A stretch of 64,000 nucleotides of DNA, taken from contig ADNK01000427.1 of NCBI GenBank assembly GCA_000320545.1, positions 48,501-112,500 on the forward strand. The letters are read 5' to 3'. The position numbers and the translations under genes are program-made. A model generated the notes under the pieces. The model did no database searches. It saw only the letters and a list, made by a program, of their open reading frames with translations, and was not told where the DNA came from. The stretch comes from Bigelowiella natans CCMP2755 (lineage: Eukaryota > Cercozoa > Chlorarachniophyceae). This document shows positions 37,428 through 49,600 of the stretch, piece after piece. The number at the start of each line of letters is the position of its first letter. Position 1 is the first letter of the stretch.

Positions 37428-38715
37428 GACCTAACAATTTTAGTTATGCTAAAAATTCAGAATTGATGATTTGTTTTGTTTGATCACATGACATCATCGA
37501 TATTTCACAAAATTTGCACAGCTTTCCAGACGACGAAATCATCGTGTTTTTGAGATGTCTATCGATGTATGGAATGATATATATTTCCTGCATTATCTTT
37601 GCTGCATCATGTACAGCACATGTTTAATTATAGCCATATCTAAATATGAAGATGCATGCATGGTGCTGTATATCTAGATATTGTGGCGTCATTGCTAATA
37701 TAACAAATGTTAAATAAAAAATCGAATCGAAGCTGAACACGATCATCGTTGCTTACTGAACCGCCGGTAATTCATTGCGCTCCATTCTAGCATTACACAT
37801 CCTAGCATCGCTACCTTGCTCCGTTTTTTGCATGCATTACATCTCTAAATCTAGATGATTTAAGATTGCGCCCAGCAATCCTGCTAAAAATCTAGGAATC
37901 TCTAGATCTAACAATGCGGTTGAATGACCACCACATGCTACCAATCGCATCGATCGTCTGGAACCAGGGAACACGATATAAATCCGTCGTCTAGACGTGT
38001 ACGTCACAGATAGAATGCCGCGCAGTCTATACTACTAGACTAGTATAGTGGTACGTGACATGAGATGCTCTATTTTGTAGCATTGTGCATTGCAGCTGCG
38101 CAGCATGGGCCAGATGGACACTCTAGCACTGTTAGCTAGACCACAGATATACATGTACGTCTATGCGTGTGCGCCACAGAATGCCGCGTGGTGTCCAGAT
38201 ACACACATCTAGACATGTCTGTGGTACGCGTGTACGCGTAAACATGCACACATGTTACCATGCCTTATCTAGTTATCATGTGTGTGTTTGTATAACACAA
38301 TGTATGCACATATGATCTTTCATTTTCACATATGCACCATGTACTACGATACTTATGTGCTTGAAAATGTACACGTACCAGGCATATGTCTGTGGTGGTC
38401 GGACAGCGTATCCAGCTGTGGCCGATCGAATGCTGCATGTAGCATGAATGAAGTAGCAATGTACCTGCTGCACTAGCTAGCTAGCACACGCTAGCATGCA
38501 ATGAGGCATATTATTGCCACAGAAATTAATCCAATGATTTGCGGTCTCGCTCATGTCTAACGAACGAACTTACCACAAAGAACCGTAAAAGCACATGTCA
38601 AGCTAGCTACATGGCCATAATGTGACTAGAGACAGAGAATAATCATCTTTTTATATTTTGTAGTTTCATCGCTCCACAATAGCAAGATAATATATGTCTG
38701 TATCATATGACAAAC
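37428..38715. other. Convergent intergenic region, palindromic-word-rich
   Basis: About 1.3 kb between the 3' ends of the SH2-like gene and the next minus-strand gene. It is rich in CTAG, ACGTGT and TGCATGC words, including CTAGACTAGTATAG near 38034. No gene is seen. Confidence 0.5.
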
Positions 38716-39762
38716 TTAAGCGTTGGTCGGCGCATTCAAAGACTCCTCTGGGAAAAGCTCGAACGATACAGACTCAGAACCCAATGAAGTGTAATCAGAG
38801 TCTGTCGTTGATCCGGAACCACGTGCCTAATCCAGAAATAAACGCATCACACAACAGCGATATATATGATTTTATGTTGCAAAGACCTTTGCTTCTGCCC
38901 TTTTCCTGATTTCTTCTAGTCTTTCCTTTCGCTGTTCTTTGTACTTTGTGTCTAGAGCATGGAGGACGTTCAGAGCTTCTCTCTGAAAGGTCTCATGATA
39001 TCTTCTTGACTCCATTCTCTTTCGTGCTGTCTCATCATCAACTGTGTGAAGATGGGGTAAATGAAGGAACGTTAAAGAGTAAGAATGCTATAATATGATT
39101 CAAAATTCCGACGAAAATCAAATTGCTCTGGGCTACCTTTTCGTTTTCGCTTAGCTCTTTTGGGCGCATCCACGTTATGGGGTTCTCCGCCTGCCACATC
39201 TCGAGGAAACAGCTTTGAACCATCTCGAAGAGGATTTTTCCTTTTCAATGCACGAGCAACACGATCCTTCACGTGTTTCTCATCATCATTCACTACTTGA
39301 CGGTCAAAGGTTTTATCCCGATGTTGCTTTGCTGGTGTCAGTGGGTCCATATTTGCTGGTGTCAGTGTTCCTGCTCATCAGTATCTTGTTTCAGCGATCA
39401 AGGAAACTTACGTCTTCCCTTTCTTCCAAGGGAATCTTTGCTATAAATGAAATGTTGACGCTAGCTAACATTAAAACTTTAGAGGAGCGTACCCTTACTT
39501 CCAGAAGAAGTGTTTTCAGCATTCTTCAAGAAATTCCACCGTTTCCTAAGTCGCTTAGATTCCTGATATTATCTTCACTTCAAGATCCCACCCGCTTTTA
39601 GAATGGTATTGTGTTTACTTTGTAAGATTTCTTTCCTTTCTTCAGTTGATAGTTTCCTTTTCTCAAAAAATCCACTGATGTACTCAGCACTAGCAGGGCA
39701 ACCAACCATGCAATTGCGCCCGCGCCCGAAGACGGATGAAGGAGATTTTTTAGATTTAGCAT
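38716..39762 (-). CDS. Charged protein with a hydrophobic N-terminal leader, 6 exons
   Basis: Exons 5'-3': 39619-39762, 39499-39562, 39412-39435, 39137-39370, 38887-39041, 38716-38826; phases close, 243 aa. The N-terminus has a 15-residue hydrophobic stretch, AIAWLVALLVLSTSV (residues 16-30), followed by a basic region. The remainder is strongly charged, with KRAKRKRK and a helical RMESRRYHETFQREALNVLH...KERLEEIRKRAEAK, and an acidic, Ser-rich end. The combination suggests either a type II membrane protein or a presequence for a secondary organelle; both are inference. No family recognised. The start frame was chosen because it alone keeps phase into exon 2. Confidence 0.62.
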
Positions 39763-39944
39763 TCACAGCATATTACGCACCACACACTCGGAGCCCTCAA
39801 AGGAGTGCAATCATGCAGCACCGCACCGCTCCGCTCCCTACACAAGGCTTCCGAACGCACCCCCTCACGTGAACTCGCCGCGAGGAGTGGCCACAGTGGC
39901 TAAACTTAGTTGACTGCTTCGATAGATCGTGGGTAATATTTAGT

Positions 39945-41010
<1,066 letters not shown>

Positions 41011-41072
41011 ATTTTAATATTAAAAACATACAATGAAAAAGGTATACGGACCGCCCTGAGGCAATATTTGAG

Positions 41073-42727
41073 ATGAGCAACATCAGAATTTCAGAGACGA
41101 AATTTCAAGGGCCACGTTTCCACAACCTTGCTGAGAGGACTACGAAGAATGGTAACACAATAAATAGCAGAAACAGCTCACATCCCCCGTCCAGAGATAC
41201 GAAGAGTGGAAGCCAAATCTCGGCAAAGAGGCCGAAAAAGGAGAGAAAGAAACAAAAGAAACGAAAAAAATTGGATAGCCGTACAGGTGCCATTGCTCTA
41301 AATATTACAATATTACCATCAGTTCTGATTCTAGCGAGTCTTAACTTCCTTTGTTTCCGCTTAGCTTCTTCCGGTGGTGCAAGTAGAAATTCAGAGAGTA
41401 GCAATCATTACTCTCTGGAATATTTCAACTTGGCTTACGTGATGAAAGCGGGTCTTCGAGGTCATCGCCAGGTATCTCCGAGGGGGGACAGTATGCAGAT
41501 GGCAATGAACACCCAGATGGAGCGACGATTCAAGTAATAGTAGTACTAGTACTAGTAGAAATGGAAAGAGCAGCAACTTGGTAGTGGTGGTGGTAGTGGT
41601 GGTGGTGATAGATCCATCAGTTGCTGAATGAAATTCTGGCAAATAGAATCTTACGCTGCGCCTTTGTAATTACATTTCAAAAATCTAAGCTCTATTATTT
41701 CGACCTTAGGTTCCACATTTTCAACCTTCTTGCGGTGATGATCCCGTTCTTGATCATGATGGTCCCTTTGGTGCCTTGTTGGCAACGTGATAGCCACGGA
41801 TTACGATGTTCCGCATCTGGCTCACCGAGCGCTGTGTTCATTTTAGTATGGAACTGTTTGGTATCGTTTTTGCTCGGGTTGCACTACGCGGGCATGCTGT
41901 TGACGACAGGTGATTACACCATGATTAATTGTGAGGCTATCAACATAAAAATATTGTCCAAGTCACAGCTTTCGCGAGAAGAATAACCCCACTCACAATG
42001 GTGTTTCTTTAACCCACCATCCCAAAAACTCCAAGGCACACTTTTAAGCCATTGCGAAGGAATGGCTCGCGTTATGAGGGATCTCGTCGTCAAGATCGAA
42101 GCTATTGATGAACTCGAGGCATGGCACACCACAATGTGGCGGCTACATCGTCATATGTACAAAAAAATCAAGCCCTTCAAGGCTTTGATATTAGGCTCGA
42201 TGGTGTTTGGCGTTCTGTTCACTTTGGCAGCTGTGTCGCTCAGTATTGCGCATTTCTCTGTGTCATCTGCTGAAAATTCGGACGAAATGAAGGAACTTGA
42301 GGCTGCTTGGATCCAGTCACTTATGTGTGCATTTATCTTCTCTGTACCCGGTATCTTCATATTTGCTTTTGCGGCCCAAGTGAATTCGATACTGTCAAAG
42401 GCTGTCGACCGATTAGGTATTATTTCAATATATACTACTTGCCGTTTCCAGTGCAGAGATTTTCTACTGAAAACTACTCCCATTCTATGCTCTTAGTTAA
42501 TAGGTGTCACAGCCATTTAGATGAATATATAATTTTCAGATTCAACGGGCGGGGGCCAAGAAATTTCTTTGGCTGAATACTACTCAACAGTAATTGGTTA
42601 CTGGAAGAAAAAACGAAAAGGGTTCATCTTTTGCGGAATCCATATATCAGATCTCACATGTTTTTATTTCACTGTCGGGTTAGGGATGATAGCACTCATA
42701 CCTGTAATATATGCGGGTTCTTTCTAG
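41073..42727 (+). CDS. Multi-pass membrane protein, about six helices, 4 exons
   Basis: Exons: 41073-41471, 41690-41909, 42060-42416, 42540-42727; phases close, 387 aa. A charged N-terminal tail with RPKKERKKQKKRKK precedes hydrophobic segments ITILPSVLILASLNFLCF, FNLLAVMIPFLIMMVPLV, FILVWNCLVSFLLGLHY, ALILGSMVFGVLFTLAAVSL, CAFIFSVPGIFIFAFAA and YFTVGLGMIALIPVIY. The arrangement, with long loops and a C-terminal helix, resembles gustatory-receptor-like or other 7TM-type protist proteins, but a seventh helix is not evident and no signature is conclusive. Ligand and role are unknown. Confidence 0.7.
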
Positions 42728-43681
42728 ATTTGTTTTCCATCCAGAGTATACATGTTCCGTTTCATTAGATGAGCGCAAAATAGTGCGACCATACTCCATT
42801 TTACTCGATTTATTAGAAGACGAACTTTTGTTGATTAATTTGTATACATGTGCGGCAGTCGTAAGTAATTATGTGTAAAAGTACGCAGTGGACTTCCGAC
42901 TCATCTATCATTGTGCTCGCATTGTGCCCGATGAGAAACATATGTATCAGTTTTTTTAGCTACATGTGTAGTCATGCATTGGGAAGCGCGTGCTTGCTAT
43001 ATAGCTTGCTCCAATGTAAGCATGAAATTATAATGCAGTAGTAGTACAAAAATACAAGAGCAAGGCAGGATGGAGAAGCCAACATGGGTTCAGTTGCACC
43101 CTGATAGAAGGCAATAAAGTTTGCGCTGCATAGGGCACGTACACGTAAAGAAATTGGGAGAAATTACTTGTTATTTATTTTTCTCAACAGCGGTAGCGTC
43201 AAAAGTATCCTAGCCATTTCGCCATTTCCCGCCTACTCAACACGTACTAGCATGTGCTCCGTTTTGAATGCACAATGACAACACGGCTGCGGGTTTCACT
43301 ACGATGTGCAATGTGCATGGCACATGGTGTACACAGCGCAAGTAGTAGCACACAGTTTGCACATGCATGCCTGGATTCACATTGCTATATAGCAACAACA
43401 GCGCATCGTGACATGCTAGCATGCATGTAGTGCACGTGACTGCAATCGCTGCTTGGTTAGCGTGCTACGTGTGCTATCATATAGTAATGTATAGCAACGT
43501 GCCTAAAGCGCATACCAATATAAGAATGCAACTTCGTACGCTATCCCGTACTACAGGCTACGATGAACAAATCACAACGTAGCGTAATATTGCCATGCTT
43601 GCATGCCAAGCTAGCATCTGGAGGGTCCGCTTGGATAGGTATTGTCACTAATTCAACCTGCAAGCTTACTACGATCTACTA
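42728..43681. other. Convergent intergenic region
   Basis: Between the 3' ends of the membrane-protein gene and GST. Rich in GCATGC, CTAGC and ACGTG words. No gene is seen. Confidence 0.5.
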
Positions 43682-44515
43682 TTATTTTTGGCATAATTTT
43701 ATTGACTTTTCAATTGACAACTGAATTTGGCCTCCACACCATTTCCACCATTTTGACTTGTCATTAGGCTTCTGCACTGCCCATAGCTTTTGCACTGAAG
43801 ACCTTGCGCTCATTTGTTTAAAGTGCTTTGCAAGCAGTTTGAACTGACCGATGTATTCTCCAAGGCCAAATTCGTCAACGATACCATCCAGGATGGCGAG
43901 AACAGCAAAATCCACGTAACAAACTTTCTTCTCGAAAAAGAAAATACCATCTTCGGAAAATGGAGCATTTTGTTCCAATGCGGCATTTAAAACGCTCATC
44001 CATTTGTGCAATCGTACATCCATGAATTTCTTCCAAGATTCGGCCTTTGAAAAATATAATGCTCAGAAAAGTTGTTTCAAGAAACTAGAATGCAACGTTC
44101 GTTTGAGAACCTCCCACATTTTGTAATGACCTCCATTCATGGTGATGCTGTCCAAGATATCATTGCAGTTGAGCAGCATCATAAGAGCAAGACTCTTATT
44201 TTTCGAATCAATTGGCTCTAAATTTAGCATCTTCGCTAAATGAAGCACGCAAGCTGGCATTTGAGACATCCGAAATTTGCCAATTTGGGGCATCGGCACC
44301 GCGAATACAGGGTAGCTCGTCTTATTGTCGTTCAGGGCCTGTCTGATCTCATTATAATCGCTCACAGTCTTGTACTCCTTACCAGCCTCCTCGAGTAAGT
44401 ACTTTAGGAAGTTACCTCGAAAGCGAATGGGCCAGTAGAAGACCGTGACTTCGGCTTCGGAATCCATCGTCCTTGGTGCACTGTCGGCAGCTGATGTTTG
44501 TTTGTTGTCGCGCAT
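43682..44515 (-). CDS. Glutathione S-transferase (sigma/mu-like), 2 exons
   Basis: Conjugates glutathione to electrophiles. Exons 44111-44515 and 43682-44044 join in phase to give 255 aa from ATG 44515; ATG 44467 (MDSEAEVTVFYWPIRFRG) is an alternative giving about 239 aa, near the usual 200-230. The thioredoxin-like N-domain shows TVFYWPIRFRGNFLKYLLEE with the early Tyr typical of alpha/mu/sigma GSTs, and VFAVPMPQIGKFRMSQMPA around the cis-Pro and SQ glutathione-binding turn. The helical C-domain includes YVDFAVLAILDGIVDEF. Only 256 bp separate it from the divergent PPIL1 start. Confidence 0.85.
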
Positions 44516-44771
44516 GTAAAACCGACTTTGTCGTCGTCTTAGAAATCCCCTACGTTTTTTTGAATAAGAGTTGTCGTCGTTTGAGAAATCCCCTACATCA
44601 TTAGGAATTCTTGCTACGCTATGAACAAAGGGCTCCAAAGGCCAAGCCGCACCGCACCCCTTCCTCTCTTCCTTCCTCAAGGGTAATTTAGATCGAATGC
44701 TTCAGAGCTACAACCTTTGGGAGTAGTCCTGTATACATTAAATGAGAGCTGTGCTCCCTCTTTGTTTTCAG
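44516..44771. promoter_or_regulatory. Compact divergent spacer GST / PPIL1
   Basis: 256 bp between two outward-facing start codons, the shortest clear divergent spacer in the window. Probably a shared bidirectional promoter; the TTTTCAG just before ATG 44772 could also be an intron acceptor. Confidence 0.4.
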
Positions 44772-45062
44772 ATGAGTCTTGTTCCTCAACAAAAGTACCC
44801 GGATGTGGAGATAAAGACATCGTGTGGAACCATCGTTCTTGAGCTGTATTTCATGCATGCTCCGAAGACTTGCCATAACTTTCTCGAGCTTGCAAAAAGG
44901 GGCTATTACAATGACACTATCTTCCACCGTATAATAAAGGTTGCAGCTTTGTATCACATCCTCTTGAACTTGGAATTAGGTTTTTTGCCTGTTGTGTGCA
45001 GAATTTCATGATCCAGGGAGGTGATCCAACAGGAACCGGAAGGGGCGGAAACTCTATCTGGG

Positions 45063-45132
<70 letters not shown>

Positions 45133-45664
45133 GTGCATGTGGTTGTATTTACAATTTTTGTTATGGTTGCTAATATAAACTATAAAACAGAAAACCATTT
45201 GAAGATGAAATCACTCCTAAATTGAAGCACACAGGAGCTGGGGTAAATCTTGATCTTAGCACACAATATCTCCAATAGAAGATGTACATGACTGTGATTT
45301 TTATCCAGATTTTATCAATGGCAAACAGCGGGAAGAACACAAACGGATCTCAATTTTTTATTACACTTGCTCCAACTCCATGGCTAGACGGTAGTTGCGA
45401 TTGACGAATATTTCCTCATAAATGACATCATAGCTTAGCAATGATCGGTAACTTCTGTCGCAATGGCTACCAGGTAAACATACAATTTTCGGTCGTGTGA
45501 AGAAGGGAATGCAAGTTGTTCAACGCATGGGGCTCGTTAAAACAAATGCGCAGGACAGGTGGTATCCACATTGAAAATTATCAACATCACTACTTAATGC
45601 GTTGTTGTGTTGGACGTTCAGACCCCATGAAGAAGTCAAGATGTACAAGGCTTATCCAGCTTAA
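44772..45664 (+). CDS. PPIL1: Spliceosomal cyclophilin PPIL1, 6 exons
   Basis: Peptidyl-prolyl isomerase of the active spliceosome. Exons: 44772-44939, 45002-45063, 45191-45242, 45309-45390, 45474-45558, 45622-45664; phases close, 163 aa (human PPIL1 166). Cyclophilin core: [35 protein letters not shown] (catalytic Arg and the QGGD loop), [39 protein letters not shown]. The typical WLDGKHTIFG is split by an intron. An in-frame ATG at 44742 is an alternative start, but ATG 44772 matches family length. A long (TA)n tract sits directly after the exon 2 donor. Confidence 0.95.
45064..45130. repeat. (TA)n microsatellite abutting a splice donor
   Basis: The donor GTATATATA of PPIL1 intron 2 runs straight into about 33 TA units. 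Confidence 0.9.
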
Positions 45665-45668
45665 TATT

Positions 45669-45708
<40 letters not shown>

Positions 45709-46259
45709 TGTAGTATGGTGTTGGTCGATCGAGCTATTCTCAAAGAACATTTTTGAATTTTGTGCATTAGCAGCACTCAATGTTACCAGACTCGCACAAA
45801 CTAAGTACACAAATACCTTATTTAGACTGACACATGCACATCACGAAATGAGGAATTAATTTTCACTAAGATCGTGAAGTACATCTTTTGAGAGTATCTC
45901 TCTGATTCACATCCCTATGTTGACATCTTAATAAACTTTTAGTTAGACGTCATCACGAGAGATGAGTCTGAATGTATGGCCTATGTCCCAATAGCATAGC
46001 CAAATATGTGGGAAGATTGCCCAAGTCGATCAAACATCATAAATCCTAGACTAGGATTATTTTCATGATGGACACACAATGCCGACACTCTAAAGTGACC
46101 AAGTGGCTTCCATGGTGGCAGCTATTAGCTAGCTAGCGGGCGCATAGTAGCTATAATTGGTAGCTAACACCCTAGCAATGTTATGCCGTCAAGGCCAACA
46201 GTACGGTAGAGCTAGAAAGTTGCTGCACCACCTGTCTAGCTGTGGATAGAAACGCGGCC
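45665..46259. other. Convergent intergenic region, left of the retrotransposon
   Basis: Downstream of PPIL1; includes a (GT)n run at about 45671-45705 and CTAGCTAGC words. No gene is seen. It continues on the other side of the element at 51976-52639. Confidence 0.5.
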
Positions 46260-46585
46260 TGTTGCGCGTAAGGTGTTCACAGGCCGAGGCGCTACGTGCA
46301 CAAGTAGGCAGGGGGGGGGAAAGGCACGTTTGCTTCCTTTTGAAGAGTTGTGTTTATTTTTATTAAAGATTATATTTTTATTAAATCGTGCACTGCGTAA
46401 TCATTCGCGAAGCTTTCGCGAATGCCGCCGCACGTGGGGCAGCACACTTCCGGTGTGCTGCCATGAGTCCCGCCGGAACCCACGTGCCTATGCTGTATTA
46501 ATATCTACGTTATCTATATTCTATATCCGCGACAACCCCTTTGTTGTCGCACGTGACTTGTGCCCGCGTAGTGGTACGCGCTACA
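46260..46585 (-). repeat. 3' LTR (in element orientation)
   Basis: 326 bp, appears identical to 51650-51975. It contains three short hairpins (46402-46424, 46438-46462 and 46529-46550) and a 9-bp G run. Confidence 0.95.
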
Positions 46586-46593
46586 CCTCCCCC
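46586..46593 (-). other. Polypurine tract of the LTR element
   Basis: GGGGGAGG on the minus strand directly abuts the 3' LTR, where plus-strand priming is expected. Confidence 0.7.
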
Positions 46594-46636
46594 AAGTCAC
46601 GTTGCTCCTTCCTTCCTTCCTTATTCCCTTAGACCT

Positions 46637-49600
46637 TCATCGCTTTCGGAACTTCACCAACCACCAGGTAATAGATTCCTCTCTAACCTTATCTCCTTTG
46701 TCGCTTACCCAGAACTCACCTTCGTCCTTAGGTTCGTGTCCATACCAGCCCTCTGCATCAAGGTCCCCCAGGACCTTATACCAGTGCTCAAAGGGTAAGT
46801 CGGGAACAGCTAGGTAGAGTAGCTGATATTTTCCGTCCTTTATTTTCATAGCTACCCTCTCCATATTTCGTAATCCAGGGTAGCCTAGATAGACAATCTT
46901 CATGCGCCAATCGTCGTTCACCCTGACCTTATTGTTTCCATATTCCACATCGAACTTAGGTCGGGGTCCTAAACAAGGCATTGCTCGCTCCCACACAGTA
47001 GGGTTTACTTTAACATCCTCTAGGAGCTTCTCACCGATATCATAATTCTTTAGGTGACTGATGTGGCGCAAGGTGACCCTGTTCCCATCATAGATGTAGT
47101 ACTGCTTCCTCCCCTTCCTCTCGGTAACCTTTGCAACGCCACCCCAGAAGGGGTCTTGTTTATTTCTCGATCTCAGATTTACCTTGGCCCTAACATACTG
47201 TCCTTCCTTTAGAACTCGGCCATCGTACGGGACCTTCTCGTCTTCGCTCTCGGTATCGTCGTCGTTGTCGTCGCCTTCTTCCCTCTCCTTATCCTTGATA
47301 CCTCCCCCAGACGTGAAGGTGTCGTTTACTAACCCTTGTATCTTGTCTGGTGTGGTGCTATTTATCCTGCTTAGGTTGGCCAAGGTGCGGTGGAGTCGCT
47401 CTACCTTGGAGTTGGACTGGGCATAGTATACAGGTGAGGCATCAATATTAGGGTGTGGTAGCTGTAGAAGAGAGGTCTCATTATCCACATGTAACTTCTT
47501 TGGTATCTTGTTTATGCTAACTTCATCAGGGATAGCCTGGAGCTCAGACTCCCAGGTACGGTAGCAGTTAGTAAGCCTCTGCTTATATAAGCCTTTGTTC
47601 TTCTTAGCAACGTTGACCTTGATAATCTTTTTAACCCAGCACTTTCCAGTGGCCACATCAACGAAGGTAAGGTAGTGATAGCCATCGTACTTATAAACAT
47701 CAATTTGCACGATATCTAAGAAGTTCCTTGCTTTGATTTTCTTAGATGCACGGCTCTTGCTGGACTCCTTGGTGGCGACGCCTGCCGCCTTCAAGCTGGA
47801 GCACCTGCAGCCACGCAGGTATGTCCTTATCTCTTTTAGCTTGTAGGGCCAGTAGTAATGGTAGAGTAGAGCAGTGATATGGTTTTCTCCTACGTGTGCA
47901 GGTCCATGGGCGGTAAAGAGAAGGGCTCCCCTGGTCCGCCGTGGCACGTAGGTACGCCTAACATTATTAGTGTATACATATATCCTATCACTAAGTACCT
48001 CATGCTTGTGTTTGTATTTATCCAGGTGTTCTTGAAGGTGCTGGAGCTCCTCTGGCTCAGGCAGGAAGTCGCCGTCCTCGAAGGTAATCGCGTTAACCAT
48101 AGGGGTGACCTGGGTAGGGACTTTCTTTTCGAACAGCCTGCTGAAATAGTCAGCAAGCTGCTTGTCTCCTGGTGCGTAGACCACTGTCCTCTTGTCCCTA
48201 AACTCTTCCGTGTCCGCCCTCATAGCTGCATACTCATCGTTAGGCGCTTCGAGCTTGCGGTCGATGCCTAGGAGGGGCTTGTGGTCAGTCATTAAGGTGA
48301 AGCTGGGCACCGACAGCAGGTAGTGTCTTAGTTTCCTCTGCGCCTCAGTCATGGCTTTATACTCTCCTTTTGTAGGGCTGTACTTGGCCTCAGCTGCTGT
48401 GCAGGCCCTGCCCCACACCCGTATGATCTGCTGGTCTTGGGTAAGTACAGCGGCCATACCTAGCTTAGACCAGTCTGTCCATAGGGTAGCTGGTCTAGTA
48501 GTGTCTAGCTTAGCATTCAATAGGGTGTTGCTGCATAACTTTATTAGGTTATCGAAGTGGGCATCAAGGCCAGCCTTGGCCCACACCTTAGCGAAGCTGA
48601 GGCCTACAGAGTTCTCCTTCCGGTAAGCAGTAGTAAAAGCAGCTGCAGTCCTAGCGTAGGTAGGGGAGAACCTACGTAGTATCCAAGCTGCAGTCTGCAA
48701 GAATGACTTTAACTCCTTTGCATTCTTAGGTTTAGGGGCTTGCTGTAGTGCTGCTACTTTCTCGGGGTTTGGGGTGATGCGGCCTTGCTCCAGGTAATAT
48801 CCACACCACTTGATTCTTGTAGCTAGGAATGTACACTTCTGCAGTCTAATAGTAAAACCGAAGTGTGCAAACCTAATAAATATATTTTCCAGGAGGAAGA
48901 TCTGAGCGACGACTGTGTTGGTACATATTATGTCATCATCCACATACACAAACACAAACACCCACAACACAGACGCCATCCCATCATGTGTGTATGCCCT
49001 GTAGTTCTGACTACTGAACGCATCCCCTGATATGCTTAGGCCGTAAGGGAATACGACGAAGTGCCACTTCCTGTGCCTGCTGGAGAACGCGGTAATGGGG
49101 CGGGAGGTTTTGTGGATGGGTGTCTGCATGTATGATTCATTTTTATCTAGGGAAGAGTAGTATTTGTATCCTATGACGTGTTCAATAACGTCATCTATCC
49201 TTGGTGTAGGTGTCTGGATCCTCTTTATTACTCGGTTGTGGCGGATGAAGTTGTGCGCCAGGCGGAAGAAAGGGTAAGTAGGTTTCTTAGCTAGCACATG
49301 TCTCACGTTCCATGGTGAGTTGCTTGGCTCTATCTTCCCTTCCTTTGCCCATTCATTGATCTGCCACTCTATCTTTTCCCAGTCCGCTTCCGGTCGCCTA
49401 TGTTCTGGGTCATTGATGATGCACTCTTCGTATCCCTTCTTTAGCTCGATCTTTACTGGGGTAAGCTTGCTGGAGGGCTTCGTCGTCGGCTTGGTGATGT
49501 CAGAGTACTTCTCGTTTAATATTTTATTAATGTACTTTTTGCCTTTGTCGATATCCCAATCATCAGCTGGGGGGGTCTTGTCCAGTAGCTCCGTTATCTG

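Noticed and set aside
41105-41404. 99-codon minus-strand hydrophobic frame
   Set aside because: Antisense to exon 1 of the membrane-protein gene, whose four exons close in phase on the plus strand.
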